A DNA stretch of 64,000 bases from Brassica napus (lineage: Eukaryota; Streptophyta; Magnoliopsida; Brassicales; Brassicaceae): positions 57,061,338 to 57,125,337 of the forward strand of contig NC_063452.1 in the NCBI RefSeq assembly GCF_020379485.1, written 5' to 3'. Of the stretch, positions 11,698-23,434 are shown in pieces. The notes under the pieces were generated by a model. The model saw only the letters and a program-made list of their open reading frames with translations. It was not told the DNA's origin and did no database searches. How positions within the stretch are numbered: position 1 is the stretch's first letter; each line of letters starts with the position of its first letter. The position numbers and the translations under genes were made by a program.

Positions 11698-12560
11698 GTA
11701 AGAGACAAATAGAAAAACACTCTTATAAAATGAATTCTGATCAATCCCCTAAACATGTAAAAATTTAGCACACATCTCTTCTCAAAACTCAAGATAACAC
11801 ATCACACTCCATTCCAATTTTCGTTTTTCAATTAAACTCCAAAATTTAAATTTTTTTTTTTTTTTTAAATCGCAATTCAACCCACAAATTGGCAATCAAG
11901 GTAACCCATGAGTATAATCATCACAAATAAACCATCCTAGATGCTATTCCATTTAGAATTCGGAGATTCCCCTAAATCCAACCCTAGGGCGATTTTAGAT
12001 TCCAATTTTAGAGAGTCATACCTGTGTCTTGATGAAAACTGATGGTAGAAACGGATAGAGCTTGAAAAACTAATGAGTTTAGCACCAAGAATTACAAAAA
12101 TCGGATGAGAAATGAATGAAATCGAATTGGTTGTTCTTGAGAGGTTTGAGAGAGTTTGAGAGGAGAGGAAGATGATATTTTATCAATTTTGATCGACACT
12201 TTGCGAGTTTGTTGATTTATGAGTGTTTTCCGGTTTAAACTAAGTGAAACTAAACCGGACATGCCTTACCTTGGATCGACCGATCCTATGTTTATGGATC
12301 GACCGATCCGTGATATGGATCGACCGCTCTTAGTATCCCGGATCGACCGATCCTTACCTGGATCGCCCGTTCTGTTTCTTTTGGATCGATCGATCTCTGC
12401 CTGATCGTGATACATGCCTAAAAATCATCAAAACAAAACACAACCAAAAATCAATTCACACAAGAAAACATAATCACAAAAGAGAAAGAAAATCAAACCA
12501 TGTGGGTTGCCTCCCACTCAGCGCTTGTTTAAAGTCGCGAGCCTGACTATTTTGTTGTCC
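11698..12560 (-). other. Spacer between pol and the ATHILA-type ORF, left unit, with motif array
   Basis: This is noncoding. It holds six copies of GATCGACCGATC or close variants starting at 12,274, 12,297, 12,318, 12,341, 12,361 and 12,384 (spacing 20-23 bp), in opposite orientation to those of the LTR. It would be the 5' leader region of a transcript for the downstream ORF. A T-run lies near 11,850. Confidence 0.75.
12274..12395 (-). repeat. GATCGACCGATC array in the pol/ORF spacer
   Basis: Six units are spaced 23, 21, 23, 20 and 23 bp. Three are exact (12,274, 12,297, 12,341) and three vary (12,318, 12,361, 12,384). The right unit has the same array at 23,147-23,269. Confidence 0.85.
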
Positions 12561-15500
12561 TTAGGCGAGATCAGGTTCCGATAAAGGAATGTTGGTTCCT
12601 TCTTCGGGTTTTGCATCTGTGAAGTAAGGTTTTAGCCTCTGCCCATTGACTGTGAACTTCCTCCCATTCTCTTCCAAGACAACAGCTCCATAAGGTCTAA
12701 CCTCTGTGATGGTGAAAGGTCCGGACCAACGAGACTTAAGCTTTCCAGGAAATAGCTTGAGTCTAGAGTTGAACAGAAGGACTTTGTCTCCAGCAGCGAA
12801 GTCTCTCGGGATTATCTTTCTGTCATGCCACGCCTTAGTTCTTTCCTTGTAGATTTTGGTGTTCTCATAGGCGTTCAACCGAATCTCGTCCAGCTCGTTC
12901 AACTGAACCATCCTCCTTTCTGCAGCGGTTTTAATGTCGAAGTTCATCAACTTCGTTGCCCAAAAACCACTGTACTCCAATTCCACAGGTAGGTGACAAG
13001 ACTTTCCATAGACCAGATTAAAAGGAGTGGTGCCCAAGGGAGTCTTGTAGGCGGTTCTATACGCCCATAAGGCGTCATCAAGCTTCACAGCCCAGTCTTT
13101 CCTTGTTTTGCCTACAGCCTTCTCCAAAATCCCTTTGATTTCTCGGTTCGATATTTCAACCTGCCCACTTGTCTGAGGATGATAAGGTGTAGCTACCTTA
13201 TGCTTTACTCCATGTTTCTTCAGCAGTTTATCGAACGTCTTGTTGATGAAGTGAGAGCCTCCATCACTAATAACCACTCTCGGGATCCCGAATCTTGGAA
13301 AAATGACTGTCTTGAACATTTTCTTGACAACACTAGAGTCATTTGTCTTGCTGGCTACTGCTTCCACCCACTTGGAGACATAATCAACCGCAACCAGGAT
13401 GTACTCATTTCCATAAGAAGATGGGAAAGGGCCCATAAAATCAATTCCCCATACATCAAAAACTTCAACTTCAAGGATGAAATTTTGGGGCATCTCATTT
13501 CTCTTACTGATGTTGCCCTTTCGCTGACATGCATCACACTTTGAGACAAACTCATGGGCGTCTCTGAAAAGTGTAGGCCACCAGTAACCAGCCTGCAGGA
13601 CCTTAGAAACCGTCTTGAATGTTGCAAAATGGCCTGCGTATTCTGAACTGTGGCAGTGGAAAAGAATCCCTTGCATCTCATTCTCCAGAACACATCTCCT
13701 GAATAAACCATCTGAGCATCTCTTGTAGAGGAAGGGATCATCCCAGTAGTAGTGGTTCACATCTCTCATGAACTTCTTCCTCTCATACCCCTTCAGGTTC
13801 GGTGGTTCAATTCCAGCACATAGGTAGTTTGCAAAGTCTGCAAACCATGGGAGATCATCCTGAATTTGTCTCATGACACAGCAATCAGCCTGATCCAAAT
13901 ACTCATCCTCCAGCAAGGTGATCACATAGACATTCTCCTCGGGTAATGTATCATCCAGTGGTGTTTCAGCTTCCACTCTCATTCGGGAAAGATGATCTGC
14001 CACTCCATTTTCTGCTCCTCTCTTGTCTCTGATCTCAATATCAAACTCCTGTAGCAGTAAGATCCACCTTAAGAGTCTCGGTTTAGCATCTTTTTTCGTC
14101 ATCAGGTACTTCAAGGCTGCATGATCTGTGTGCACAATTACTTTCGAGCCCACCAAATAGGACCTGAACTTCTCGAAAGCATAAACTACTGCCAGCAACT
14201 CCTTCTCAGTGGTAGCATACTTGATTTGAGCATCATCAAGCGTTCGGCTGGCATAATAGATCACATGGAGTTTCTTGTCTTTTCTCTGCCCCAAAACAGC
14301 TCCAATCGCGTAATCACTTGCGTCACACATTATTTCAAATGGCAAGTCCCAATCTGGTGGCTGCACAATGGGAGCACTGACTAGAGACTTCTTGAGAATC
14401 TGAAACGCAGCGAGGCAGTCAGCATCAAAAACAAACTTCGCTTCTTTGCACAGCAGACGGGTGAGTGGCCTCGCTATCATAGAGAAGTCTTTGATAAACC
14501 TCCTGTAGAAACCGGCATGTCCCAGAAAACTCCGAATATCCCTCACTGTCCTAGGAGGCTGTAGGCTGGTCATAACTTCAATCTTTGCTTTGTCAACCTC
14601 GATACCCTGCTCTGATATCCTGTGACCCAAAACAATGCCATCTTTCACCATGAAATGGCACTTCTCCCAATTTAGCACCAAGTTCTTCTCCTCACATCTT
14701 TCCAGCACCTTGCACAGATTAGCAAGGCAGTCGGTAAATGAAGAACCGTAGACTGAGAAATCGTCCATAAAAACCTCCATAATGTCCTCAATAAGATCAG
14801 TAAAGATCGACATCATGCATCTCTGGAAAGTGGCAGGAGCATTGCACAATCCGAAGGGCATTCTCCTGTAGGCAAAAGTACCGTATGGACAGGTGAATGT
14901 TGTCTTCTCTTGGTCCTCTGGATGAATGGGTATCTGAAAGAACCCGGAGTAGCCATCGAGAAAACAGTAGTAGGGGTGGTTGGCTAGTCTTTCCAGCATC
15001 TGGTCAATGAAAGGAAGTGGGAAGTGGTCCTTCCTTGTGGCTGAGTTTAGCTTCCTGTAGTCAATGCACATCCTATGCCCTGTGACTGTTCTGGTAGGAA
15101 TCAGCTCAGCCTTCTCATTTGTGATGACAGTGATGCCACCCTTCTTAGGAACCACATGAACCGGGCTCACCCAAGTGCTGTCTGAAATTGGGTAGATCAC
15201 CCCTGCACTCAACAGCTTTAGAATCTCCTTTTTCACAACTTCCATCAGTTTGGGATTCAGTCTTCGCTGGTGCTCTATGGACGTCTTTGACTCATCCTCC
15301 AAGTGAATCTTGTGCATGCAAAGATCTGGAGAAATACCTGTAATATCATCCAAAGAGTACCCCAATGCTTTTCTATACTTTCGCAATTTTGAAAGAAGCA
15401 AAGCGGTCTCCACATTATTCAGGTTAGCACAAATAATAACAGGATATGTGGAATTCGGTCCCAAGAATGCATACCTCAGCCCAGCTGGGAGGGCTTTAAG

Positions 15501-18242
15501 TTCCACCTTTGGAGCATTCTCCTCACTCCAATCTGGTTGGGAGGATGACGGTTTGACGGTTTTATCGGTGCCTGAGTCTTCAAGGCTGACATAGGCGACA
15601 TGCTTCTCAATCGGTGAGGCTGAATCCAAAATCTCAGAAAATCCAACCACTTCTTGGTTCATGAACCCGAACTCACTCTCCCTTTGGGTCAATGCGACTT
15701 GTAGAGGATCATCAGTGTGCAACTCTTCATCCATTTCCTCCACCAGTTCAGTCAATGTATCAACCCAGAAAGTCTGTCCATCAATAGTCGGATTTTTCAG
15801 CACCTTCTCCACATTGTATCTCATCGCCATGTCTCCTAGACGTAAGTCTATATGCCCATTCTGTACATCAATCATGGCTCCAGCAGTAGCTAAAAACGGT
15901 CTGCCCAAAATGAGAGGATCTTTAGGTTCCTCTTCCAGCTCCAGAACTACAAAATCGGTAAGCACATATCCCTTTCCAACACCAACAGGGATGTTTTCTA
16001 GTACACCGACTGGTCTTCGCACTGATCGGTCAGCAAGGACCAAGGAGATCCTTGTAGGTTTGTAGTTCGTCATGCCTAGCCTCTCAGAGACAGAGAAAGG
16101 CATTAGGCTCACTCCTGAACCCAGATCGCAGAGACTCCTCTCAAAGGTAAGTGATCCAATGCGGCATGGTAGAACAAATGCTCCGGGATCTTCACGCTTT
16201 TTAGGCATGACATTTTGTAGAACTGCGCTACATTCCTCATTGAGCATCAACACACCACGCTCTAGGCTCATCTTATCGGTAAGAATCTCCTTCATGTACC
16301 TTTTAAGAGAAGGTACCATCTTCACCGCTTCAACGAATGGCAATCTCACATGTAACTCCCCAACAAGGTTCTTTAGCTTCTCGTACTCACGTTCTTTGAT
16401 CTTCTGCCTTGGTCTGGATGGGTATGGAGCCTTAGGAACATAAGCAGGAGGCGCCACATACACCTCTTCAGGTTCAGAGGAATTTGGCTTTGTTGACACG
16501 GGATCGGTCGATCCAGATGGACCGGATCGGTCGATCTCCTTCCCCTTGGATCGGTCGATCTGTTCCTGAGATCGGTCGATCTCTTTCTCATTCGATCCCT
16601 CAATCGTTTTTCCACTCCTAAGTGTTATAGCATTCACAAACTCCTTGGGATTCGTCTCTGACTTCCCTGGTAGAAATCCAGGTGCTGTTCTGCTGCTGGA
16701 GGCGGTTTGAGCAACTTGCTTTTCCAAAACTTTCAAATGGGTGTTCAAAGTTTCAAACTTCCCATTAAGCTCTCCATACATGTTATCCACCTTGGTGTTT
16801 ATCTCTGCAGTGCTATTCTTCTGACCTTCTAGCACCATTTGCAGCATCTTCTTAATTTCGTTATCCTGAGAAGACTGTGACGAAGAGGCATTCCCTTGAT
16901 TCTGGTAGTTGTTGTACTGCTGCCTTTGCTGAAATCCTGAGTTGCCCGAGTTGTTCCCCTGATATTGATTTCTGTTCTGATATCCTTGGTTGAACACACT
17001 CTGGTTCTGATTCTGGTTCTGCCTGTTTCCTGCCTGAGGGTAGGACTGATGTTGTGGATTCTCCACATTGTTGCTCCGGTAAGACAGATTATTTTGCTGA
17101 TTTTGACTCCATCCAAGGTTCTGATTGTAGCCTCTGTTGTAGTTTCCTTGACCACCAATGTAGTTCACATCAGCTTGCATATCATCTGAATCATCACCAA
17201 CAATTTCTTGTGAGGAACGATAGCCTTGCTCCTCCACAAATTTCACAGATTTCTGATCTCTCTTGAGAAGCATCTCAATCTTGGCATTCAGCTCATCTAT
17301 CTTCTTGGATTCATAACCAACACCCTTCTGGCTGGTGTCAAACCTTGACTTGCGGTTTGCTTTGCTGGATGACAGGTTGTTCAGCAAGGTGTAAGCTTCT
17401 TCAACAGTCTTGGTCATGAAATCACCATTACTTGCTGTGTCCATGGCATCTTGACTCTCTTCATGAACTCCATTATAGAAAATGTTCAGCAAGCTCACAT
17501 CAGTGTAACCATGGTGAGGGCAGTCCTGTGTGTACTCCTTGAAACGCTCCCAAGCCTCATGAAAGCTTTCTGAATCAAGCTGCTGAAAGCTTCCAATTCT
17601 GCTTCTCAGATATGTGGACCTTGACTTGGTGAAGAAATGCTGTAGAAAAGCAGCTCTTGTCTCTTCCCATGTAGTAAGAGATCCTGGAGGGATGGACTTT
17701 AACCATCTGATAGCTTTATCAGCTAAGGAAAACGGGAACAACCTGCATTTCAAAGCGCCTTGAGGAACTCCATTATGTCTGCTGGTGTCACAGACTCGCT
17801 CAAAATGCTCCAAGTGATACATCGGGTCCTCAGACGGGTTTCCATGAAACGGATTTTTCTCCACCAAATTAATGAGACCAGTCTTGATCTCAAAGTCTCT
17901 TCTCTCAATGGGAGGTGGGCGAATCCCAGAACGATCGGCATAGAATGCATCTGGTGTATCATAATGTGCAAGCGTCATCCTAGGCATGCCATAGTCTCCA
18001 GCCTGTTGTCTTGCAGCTACACCAGCCTGCTGATTATCACCAGCATTGTTGCCTTCTCGTTCATCTACAGGAATTGGATTTTGCGGGTTGTCCTGAAACT
18101 GGTCTTCTTGGTGTTCAGCCATTTCAACCTCTTCAGCGGACTCAAGTCTTTTCTTTTTCACTTGTCTCTCTAGGCGGCCGAGCTCTAACTCCAAAGGTAT
18201 TAAATTCGATGATCCTTTGCTTCTAGTATGAAATCCGCTCAT
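12561..18242 (-). CDS. Athila-type gag-pol polyprotein (left unit, intact, 1,893 aa)
   Basis: A single open frame starts at [10 protein letters not shown], about 100 nt inside the PBS. Approximate order by residue: gag capsid region (130-300), Asn/Gln/Tyr-rich linker (360-460), an IDRS-rich stretch (550-580) encoded by the motif array, retropepsin near 700-800 with [11 protein letters not shown] and [12 protein letters not shown], reverse transcriptase 1,030-1,190 with FMDDF near 1,157, RNase H 1,300-1,417, integrase 1,520-1,700 with an HHCC-type zinc region (CDAC) and the D, D, E residues in [14 protein letters not shown] and EISNREIK. No chromodomain is visible. The protease has DLGSG where related elements have DLGAS. 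All domains look intact, so this unit may be autonomous. Confidence 0.92.
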   Translation of the reverse strand: MSGFHTRSKGSSNLIPLELELGRLERQVKKKRLESAEEVEMAEHQEDQFQDNPQNPIPVDEREGNNAGDNQQAGVAARQQAGDYGMPRMTLAHYDTPDAFYADRSGIRPPPIERRDFEIKTGLINLVEKNPFHGNPSEDPMYHLEHFERVCDTSRHNGVPQGALKCRLFPFSLADKAIRWLKSIPPGSLTTWEETRAAFLQHFFTKSRSTYLRSRIGSFQQLDSESFHEAWERFKEYTQDCPHHGYTDVSLLNIFYNGVHEESQDAMDTASNGDFMTKTVEEAYTLLNNLSSSKANRKSRFDTSQKGVGYESKKIDELNAKIEMLLKRDQKSVKFVEEQGYRSSQEIVGDDSDDMQADVNYIGGQGNYNRGYNQNLGWSQNQQNNLSYRSNNVENPQHQSYPQAGNRQNQNQNQSVFNQGYQNRNQYQGNNSGNSGFQQRQQYNNYQNQGNASSSQSSQDNEIKKMLQMVLEGQKNSTAEINTKVDNMYGELNGKFETLNTHLKVLEKQVAQTASSSRTAPGFLPGKSETNPKEFVNAITLRSGKTIEGSNEKEIDRSQEQIDRSKGKEIDRSGPSGSTDPVSTKPNSSEPEEVYVAPPAYVPKAPYPSRPRQKIKEREYEKLKNLVGELHVRLPFVEAVKMVPSLKRYMKEILTDKMSLERGVLMLNEECSAVLQNVMPKKREDPGAFVLPCRIGSLTFERSLCDLGSGVSLMPFSVSERLGMTNYKPTRISLVLADRSVRRPVGVLENIPVGVGKGYVLTDFVVLELEEEPKDPLILGRPFLATAGAMIDVQNGHIDLRLGDMAMRYNVEKVLKNPTIDGQTFWVDTLTELVEEMDEELHTDDPLQVALTQRESEFGFMNQEVVGFSEILDSASPIEKHVAYVSLEDSGTDKTVKPSSSQPDWSEENAPKVELKALPAGLRYAFLGPNSTYPVIICANLNNVETALLLSKLRKYRKALGYSLDDITGISPDLCMHKIHLEDESKTSIEHQRRLNPKLMEVVKKEILKLLSAGVIYPISDSTWVSPVHVVPKKGGITVITNEKAELIPTRTVTGHRMCIDYRKLNSATRKDHFPLPFIDQMLERLANHPYYCFLDGYSGFFQIPIHPEDQEKTTFTCPYGTFAYRRMPFGLCNAPATFQRCMMSIFTDLIEDIMEVFMDDFSVYGSSFTDCLANLCKVLERCEEKNLVLNWEKCHFMVKDGIVLGHRISEQGIEVDKAKIEVMTSLQPPRTVRDIRSFLGHAGFYRRFIKDFSMIARPLTRLLCKEAKFVFDADCLAAFQILKKSLVSAPIVQPPDWDLPFEIMCDASDYAIGAVLGQRKDKKLHVIYYASRTLDDAQIKYATTEKELLAVVYAFEKFRSYLVGSKVIVHTDHAALKYLMTKKDAKPRLLRWILLLQEFDIEIRDKRGAENGVADHLSRMRVEAETPLDDTLPEENVYVITLLEDEYLDQADCCVMRQIQDDLPWFADFANYLCAGIEPPNLKGYERKKFMRDVNHYYWDDPFLYKRCSDGLFRRCVLENEMQGILFHCHSSEYAGHFATFKTVSKVLQAGYWWPTLFRDAHEFVSKCDACQRKGNISKRNEMPQNFILEVEVFDVWGIDFMGPFPSSYGNEYILVAVDYVSKWVEAVASKTNDSSVVKKMFKTVIFPRFGIPRVVISDGGSHFINKTFDKLLKKHGVKHKVATPYHPQTSGQVEISNREIKGILEKAVGKTRKDWAVKLDDALWAYRTAYKTPLGTTPFNLVYGKSCHLPVELEYSGFWATKLMNFDIKTAAERRMVQLNELDEIRLNAYENTKIYKERTKAWHDRKIIPRDFAAGDKVLLFNSRLKLFPGKLKSRWSGPFTITEVRPYGAVVLEENGRKFTVNGQRLKPYFTDAKPEEGTNIPLSEPDLA
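16502..16581 (-). repeat. GATCGGTCGATC array inside the gag coding sequence
   Basis: Four exact 12-mers start at 16,502, 16,525, 16,549 and 16,570 (spacing 23, 24, 21). Sequence 16,500-16,537 matches LTR1 8,508-8,545 at 37 of 38 positions by eye. In frame it encodes repeated IDRS and GSTDP. The right unit repeats it at 27,375-27,454. Confidence 0.88.
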
Positions 18243-18342
18243 TCACCTGAAAACACAAACAGAAAGAGAAAGACAGAAACATTAGACAAAATAAAAATGC
18301 TATAGTCTTAAACTGATCATTAACTCTAGGGTGACCAAATGG

Positions 18343-18360
18343 TCCCCGGCAACGGCGCCA
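18343..18360 (-). promoter_or_regulatory. Primer binding site of the left Z unit (tRNA-Asp)
   Basis: The + strand reads TCCCCGGCAACGGCGCCA, the 3' end of plant tRNA-Asp(GTC) with CCA, an 18-nt match. It lies 6 nt from LTR2. Confidence 0.93.
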
Positions 18361-18366
18361 AAAACT

Positions 18367-19685
18367 TGATGTGTCGAGTTTTAACCCGATTATCTAACTG
18401 CAAGTGCACAGTAAAGTACGCAGTAGTAATGCGGGATCGAATCCACAGGGACCGATGATCACACGTAGAGTTGCAGACAAGTTAATAGCTACAGCGAATC
18501 AAGATATATTTTTGATGGTTTTTATTTAATTTTCTCTAGTGTCACAAAACATAAACAAGCTGTAAAAAGATGATTTAAACGATTTGAAAACTATTTTAAA
18601 ACAAACGTTGGGCATTGGGAATTCTCAGGGATTTCTTTTTAATCAAGATACAATTAATGGCAGACACAGGGATATATTAAGAACCGTCTAGAACTCAAAC
18701 ACGATATTAGAATTAACCTACTTCCGTAGCGCTAATTCTCTATGTTATAGAAATCTCCACACTAACTTCCGCTGAGTTTCAATTTCTAAACAAGCATTAA
18801 GAACAGGTTCAATATGTTCACAAAGCGCAATAACATCAACTTCCGAGGGTTAAGGACACTTTGCTCATCTAAAGTATTTTCGGAAGTTCAAACAATCACT
18901 TTCGGTGCATCAAACAATCTGAAATCATGAACTAAGTGATCAATTCAGTTCAAGCAGTAAGAAATCCATTAGATGAAGAACCAAAACGTAATCCCTTAGT
19001 CTACACACGTTTTATGAATCAAAACATCAAGAAATCCCCTATGAGAACCCCTAAACCCAACTAGATGACTACTCACACATAACTAAGCAAGAACAACACG
19101 ATTTTGATGAAGAAAACATGATAAGATTGTATTAAAACAGAGTAAAGGTTCAGAAGATCTTCTCCAAATGGTTTTGAGATGAACTCCTTTACAAATCTTC
19201 ACAAATCACACAAAACAAGTACAAAACTCTCAAATCTCTCTCAAGAACTTGTAAATCTCCTTCTTGGTCGTCCCTGGTCTTTTCTGAGTCCCAAAGGTCG
19301 AGTTCTTCTCTCTATTATTGAGGGGAGTGGGTAAAAAGGAGTGAAAAGCTCGTTTGTGCGTGTGGAGCCCGTAGAGCGTGGGATCGGTCGATCCACATGG
19401 ACCGGATCGGTCGATCTGTGCTGAAACCGTGGATCGGTCGATCCACATTGACCGGATCGGTCGATCTGTGGCTCTGTGCGATCAATACTTCTCATTCGGT
19501 CCATTGTTCGGTCCATCTTGCTTCTGAATAAATCCCGAATGCGTTCTTTTCTTTCAAGCTATCTAGTAACCTGCATATTACACTTAAGAACACCAAAACG
19601 CATCAAATAGACCAAAACATTAATTAAAACCGACCATTTAATTGCTCCAAAACGAGTTTAAAACCGTTAAAAACACGGAATATCA
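18367..19685 (-). repeat. LTR2 of composite Z, shared middle LTR (1,319 bp)
   Basis: It serves as 5' LTR of the left unit and 3' LTR of the right unit. TGATGTG begins at 18,367 next to the PBS, and AATATCA ends at 19,685 next to a PPT. It differs from LTR1 and LTR3 at a handful of sites, for example TGTCGAG for TGTCTAG at its start and a short deletion near 19,420. Confidence 0.93.
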
Positions 19686-19686
19686 A

Positions 19687-19699
19687 CTCCCCCAGACTT
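19687..19699 (-). promoter_or_regulatory. Polypurine tract of the right Z unit
   Basis: CTCCCCCAGACTT on the + strand, identical to the left unit PPT and one base from LTR2. Confidence 0.88.
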
Positions 19700-20217
19700 G
19701 AATCTTTGCTTGTCCTCAAGTAAAGAGGATTAAAATTTGGGAGCTCACTAACCCTCAGTAGACCTTACCTTGTGATTTCGCTAACCACTTAAATCAGAGA
19801 CTGTCAAGGCATTCATTCCAAATCCCCACCAAGACCGCGCAAACCTTTCCATATTTCAGACCTGCAAGTCTCAGTTTCAAGTAATCAACTCTTTACATTC
19901 ATTAAAAAGGGCGTGACCTTTCCACCAAAGATATCTCCATCAGGTATAACGGGCTCGGTGTTTGGGAGGCTGTTTTAGTGTTTAATTAGGTGAGGCTCAA
20001 GTGTTTGTGGGTATCAGCGATAAAAATGCAAAACATTATGCAAAATCGCTGGAGAGACCGAGTATATTGATAACCATGTTTTCGAACTGCTCAAGTCTCA
20101 AATGATCAAAACCCAACAAATCTCAAACTCTAACCCCAAATTTAAACAACGCATCATCTCTAGTACACAAAATAAAATGTCTAAATCAAATCTAATGAAT
20201 GAGATATAAACATGAAC

Positions 20218-20249
<32 letters not shown>

Positions 20250-20294
20250 CGACCGATTACTTGCAAATGTTTTGTGGTAATCGATCGATTCATA

Positions 20295-20328
<34 letters not shown>

Positions 20329-20991
20329 AAAACTTATACAAACCGAAATCGAATATATACACTGCGATGCAATCACACACTTACAACACCCAATTTTTCT
20401 ATTTACACCTCTAGACACACAGGTCCGTGTCTAACCACCTAAATGTTCCGATCCTACCTAAGCAGTCGGATGAACCATGTCTACCCTAATCTCTCCATTG
20501 TTTTTGCACATGTATGCACATATGATCAGTGTGTAAGAATGCATGGAGATGAAATAAAAGGGTAAGGTGTAGGTGTGGTACCAAACTATTGATGAGTCTG
20601 GCCATTCAGGATTATTAAAGAGTGGTAAAATGTGGTAAAGAAAATCCTGAATGTGTATATGGTGTACCGTTTCCTGATGTTGATTCCTGGTCAAAAGAAA
20701 TTAAATTCATTAATGGTCAAAAATAGTTGAGTCGATTACAATTCACCGAGACTTGATAAAAGATTTAAGGAGAGGTTGTTTGGTCAAGTGGTTCCTCGGT
20801 TTGTCTGCGCTAACAGTCCTGAAAAATGGCCAATATGAAATGTAATGCACAACACACAAGGAAATAGTCTAATAATCATCACAGGGTCTGATAAAAATAC
20901 ATAGAGAGTTAGAGAGTTTTTAAAACACAAGAAAATCCGATAAACTAAGAAAATAAAAGAAATAATAGCAATATGGTACATAAGTAGCATC
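19700..20991 (-). other. 3' noncoding region of the right Z unit
   Basis: It is nearly identical to 8,829-10,119. The T-runs are at 20,218-20,244 and 20,297-20,322 and frame the same inverted repeat (arms 20,246-20,260 and 20,277-20,291). No gene is seen. Confidence 0.65.
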
Positions 20992-21027
20992 CTCCCCCAG
21001 ACTTACTTCACACCGTCTCGGTGTGAA
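20992..21027 (-). promoter_or_regulatory. Hairpin followed by internal polypurine tract, right Z unit
   Basis: The stem TTCACAC (21,007-21,013) / GTGTGAA (21,021-21,027) and the purine tract (21,004 to 20,992) are as in the left unit. The only loop change, CGTCTCG for CGTCTCA, leaves the stem intact. Confidence 0.6.
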
Positions 21028-21129
21028 AATAATTCCAAGAGAGATTACCGATCAGGCGTTGCGGTCAGTATGCCTCTTGGAGCGCCTCTCCAAGGCTCCA
21101 TCATCGTCAGAGTCCTCCGCTGCCTCAGG

Positions 21130-22569
21130 TCAAGCAGCGGTGTCGTGAGCGCCCGAGTCGTCATCGCTATCTCCAGAAACAGCTGGCTGTGATGCGCATC
21201 CCTTCTTAATGTTGCAGATTCCCTTCCACATCTTCAGCAGTATGGAGTTGTTGGTTTGATGGCTCTTGATGGACCAAGCGTTGATCTCAGCAGCGGATGC
21301 AGTAGCGGGAGGTGCTGGTGGCAGCATATACGGAGTGAAATCCGTGGGGAAAAGACTTTCCTCATCTTCAGGCTCCTCCTCTATATCATCATGTGGTGCC
21401 TGCTGGTGTGTCGATGATGATGCGACTCCTTTCTTCTTCAGTGTCGCGGGTCTGGCGCAGAGAGATGCAGGCGGTGGTAGAAATATGATAGCACCTGGAT
21501 CAGTCAGCTCGGTGATGGCGGTATCGGGTAGCTTGACAAATTGCTCTCTCCCTTGTTGGTTCTGGAACTGGTAGATATGAGGGGCTGACTTGTCGATGCT
21601 ACCTCGCCAAGGGCCGGTGAGGTAGTGGCTGCTAATGAGTGCTCTCATGTCGAAAAAGTTCTGATGCATCCCCTTCTTATCCACCACTCTGTCAATAGGT
21701 GGAAGAAACACTCCACATTGCCTTAAGATCTGTGTGATAACCGCTCCAAACCCACATCTCTTCGTGTCTGAAACTTTGAAGTACGCAAGCTTCTCCGCGA
21801 TCACAGCTCCTATGTTTATGTCCTTCCCGCTAACATAGGTAATGTCTGCGCCCTGAGGCCATAGGTGTCCAGCCCCGATGAACAGAAGAGCTAGCTCATC
21901 TTTTGTCACTGCAGCGGGTTCTGTCTTCCCATAGATAACACTGCTGATCACTCTCACTGCATATCGCAGAACAGGGCTACGAATTCTAGCTTGCTTGGCC
22001 TCTCGAGAGATGAAGTTTCCTGAAGCGATGAATGTCCAGAAATCATTGTGTTCCGGGAAGTCAGGAACACAAGATTGACGTCCTTTCCCGAACCCAAAGA
22101 CGTCGCACAGCTGAAAGATGGTCATGGAGTGGAACTGCCTGTTCACAATGAAGGAGAACATCGCCTTATCAGCTACCGGGTTGTCCTCGTCAGGATGGTA
22201 GAGGCGGGCTGATGCGAGGAACTGCCTGGTCAAATCAGCATAGCAATCACAGTGGAGATCGAAGATGTACCCCAGGCCAATCTTCTCGAACAAGGCTTCA
22301 ATATCCTCGGTTATCCCCAATGCATCTGTAGTGTCTCTGTGAGCGAAGCGCGACGGACATATTTCCACTCCCCTCATCTGCTCATAGAAATCATCATCAT
22401 GTATATCCCACTGCTGGGTTATCTCTCGATTCGCAGGATGAGACCTATCCGTCTTTCGGAACCTGCCCTTTGTGCTGAGCCTAGCAGTCTGTACCGAGGA
22501 ACTCCCACGCTCACCCTGCTTCTTCTGTCTCTTAGGCATTATCTGCAAAATCAATTCATCAAAACCCAA
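21130..22569 (-). pseudogene. ATHILA-type ORF (right unit), truncated by a nonsense change
   Basis: It is nearly identical to the left copy, but GGA has become TGA at 21,130-21,132, removing the last 26 codons including the basic C-terminal tail. The rest of the frame is open (479 codons from 22,569; likely start 22,539 after the same TTTTGCAG acceptor). Whether the shorter protein still works is unknown. Confidence 0.75.
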
Positions 22570-23146
22570 GTAAGAGACAAATAGAAAAACACTCTTATAA
22601 AATCAATTCTGATCAATCCCCTAAACATGTAAAAATTTAGCACACATCTCTTCTCAAAACTCAAGATAACACATCACACTCCATTCCAATTTTCGTTTTT
22701 CAATTAAACTCCAAAATTTAAATTTTTTTTTTTTTTTTTTTAAATCGCAATTCAACCCACAAATTGGCAATCAAGGTAACCCATGAGTATAATCATCACA
22801 AATAAACCATCCTAGATGCTATTCCATTTAGAATTCGGAGATTCCCCTAAATCCAACCCTAGGACGATTTTAGATTCCAATTTTAGAGAGTCATACCTGT
22901 GTCTTGATGAAAACTGATGGTAGAAACGGATAGAGCTTGAAAAACTAATGAGTTTAGCACCAAGAATTACAAAAATCGGATGAGAAATGAATGAAATCGA
23001 ATTGGTTGTTCTTGAGAGGTTTGAGAGAGTTTGAGAGGAGAGGAAGATGAATTTTATCATTTTGATCGACATTTTGCGAGTTTGTTGATTTATGAGTGTT
23101 TTCCGGTTTAAACTAAGTGAAACTAAACCGGACATGCCTTACCTTG

Positions 23147-23269
23147 GATCGACCGATCCTATGTTTATGGATCGACCGATCCGTGATATGGATCGACCGC
23201 TCTTAGTATCCCGGATCGACTGATCCATTACCTGGATCGCCCGTTCTGTTTCTTTTGGATCGATCGATC
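23147..23269 (-). repeat. GATCGACCGATC array in the pol/ORF spacer, right unit
   Basis: Same six-unit array as at 12,274-12,395. One unit has changed (GATCGACTGATC near 23,215). Confidence 0.83.
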
Positions 23270-23434
23270 TCTGCCTGATCGTGATACATGCCTAAAAATC
23301 ATCAAAACAAAACACAACCAAAAATCAATTCACACAAGAAAACATAATCACAAAAGAGAAAGAAAATCAAACCATGTGGGTTGCCTCCCACTCAGCGCTT
23401 GTTTAAAGTCGCGAGCCTGACTATTTTGTTGTCC

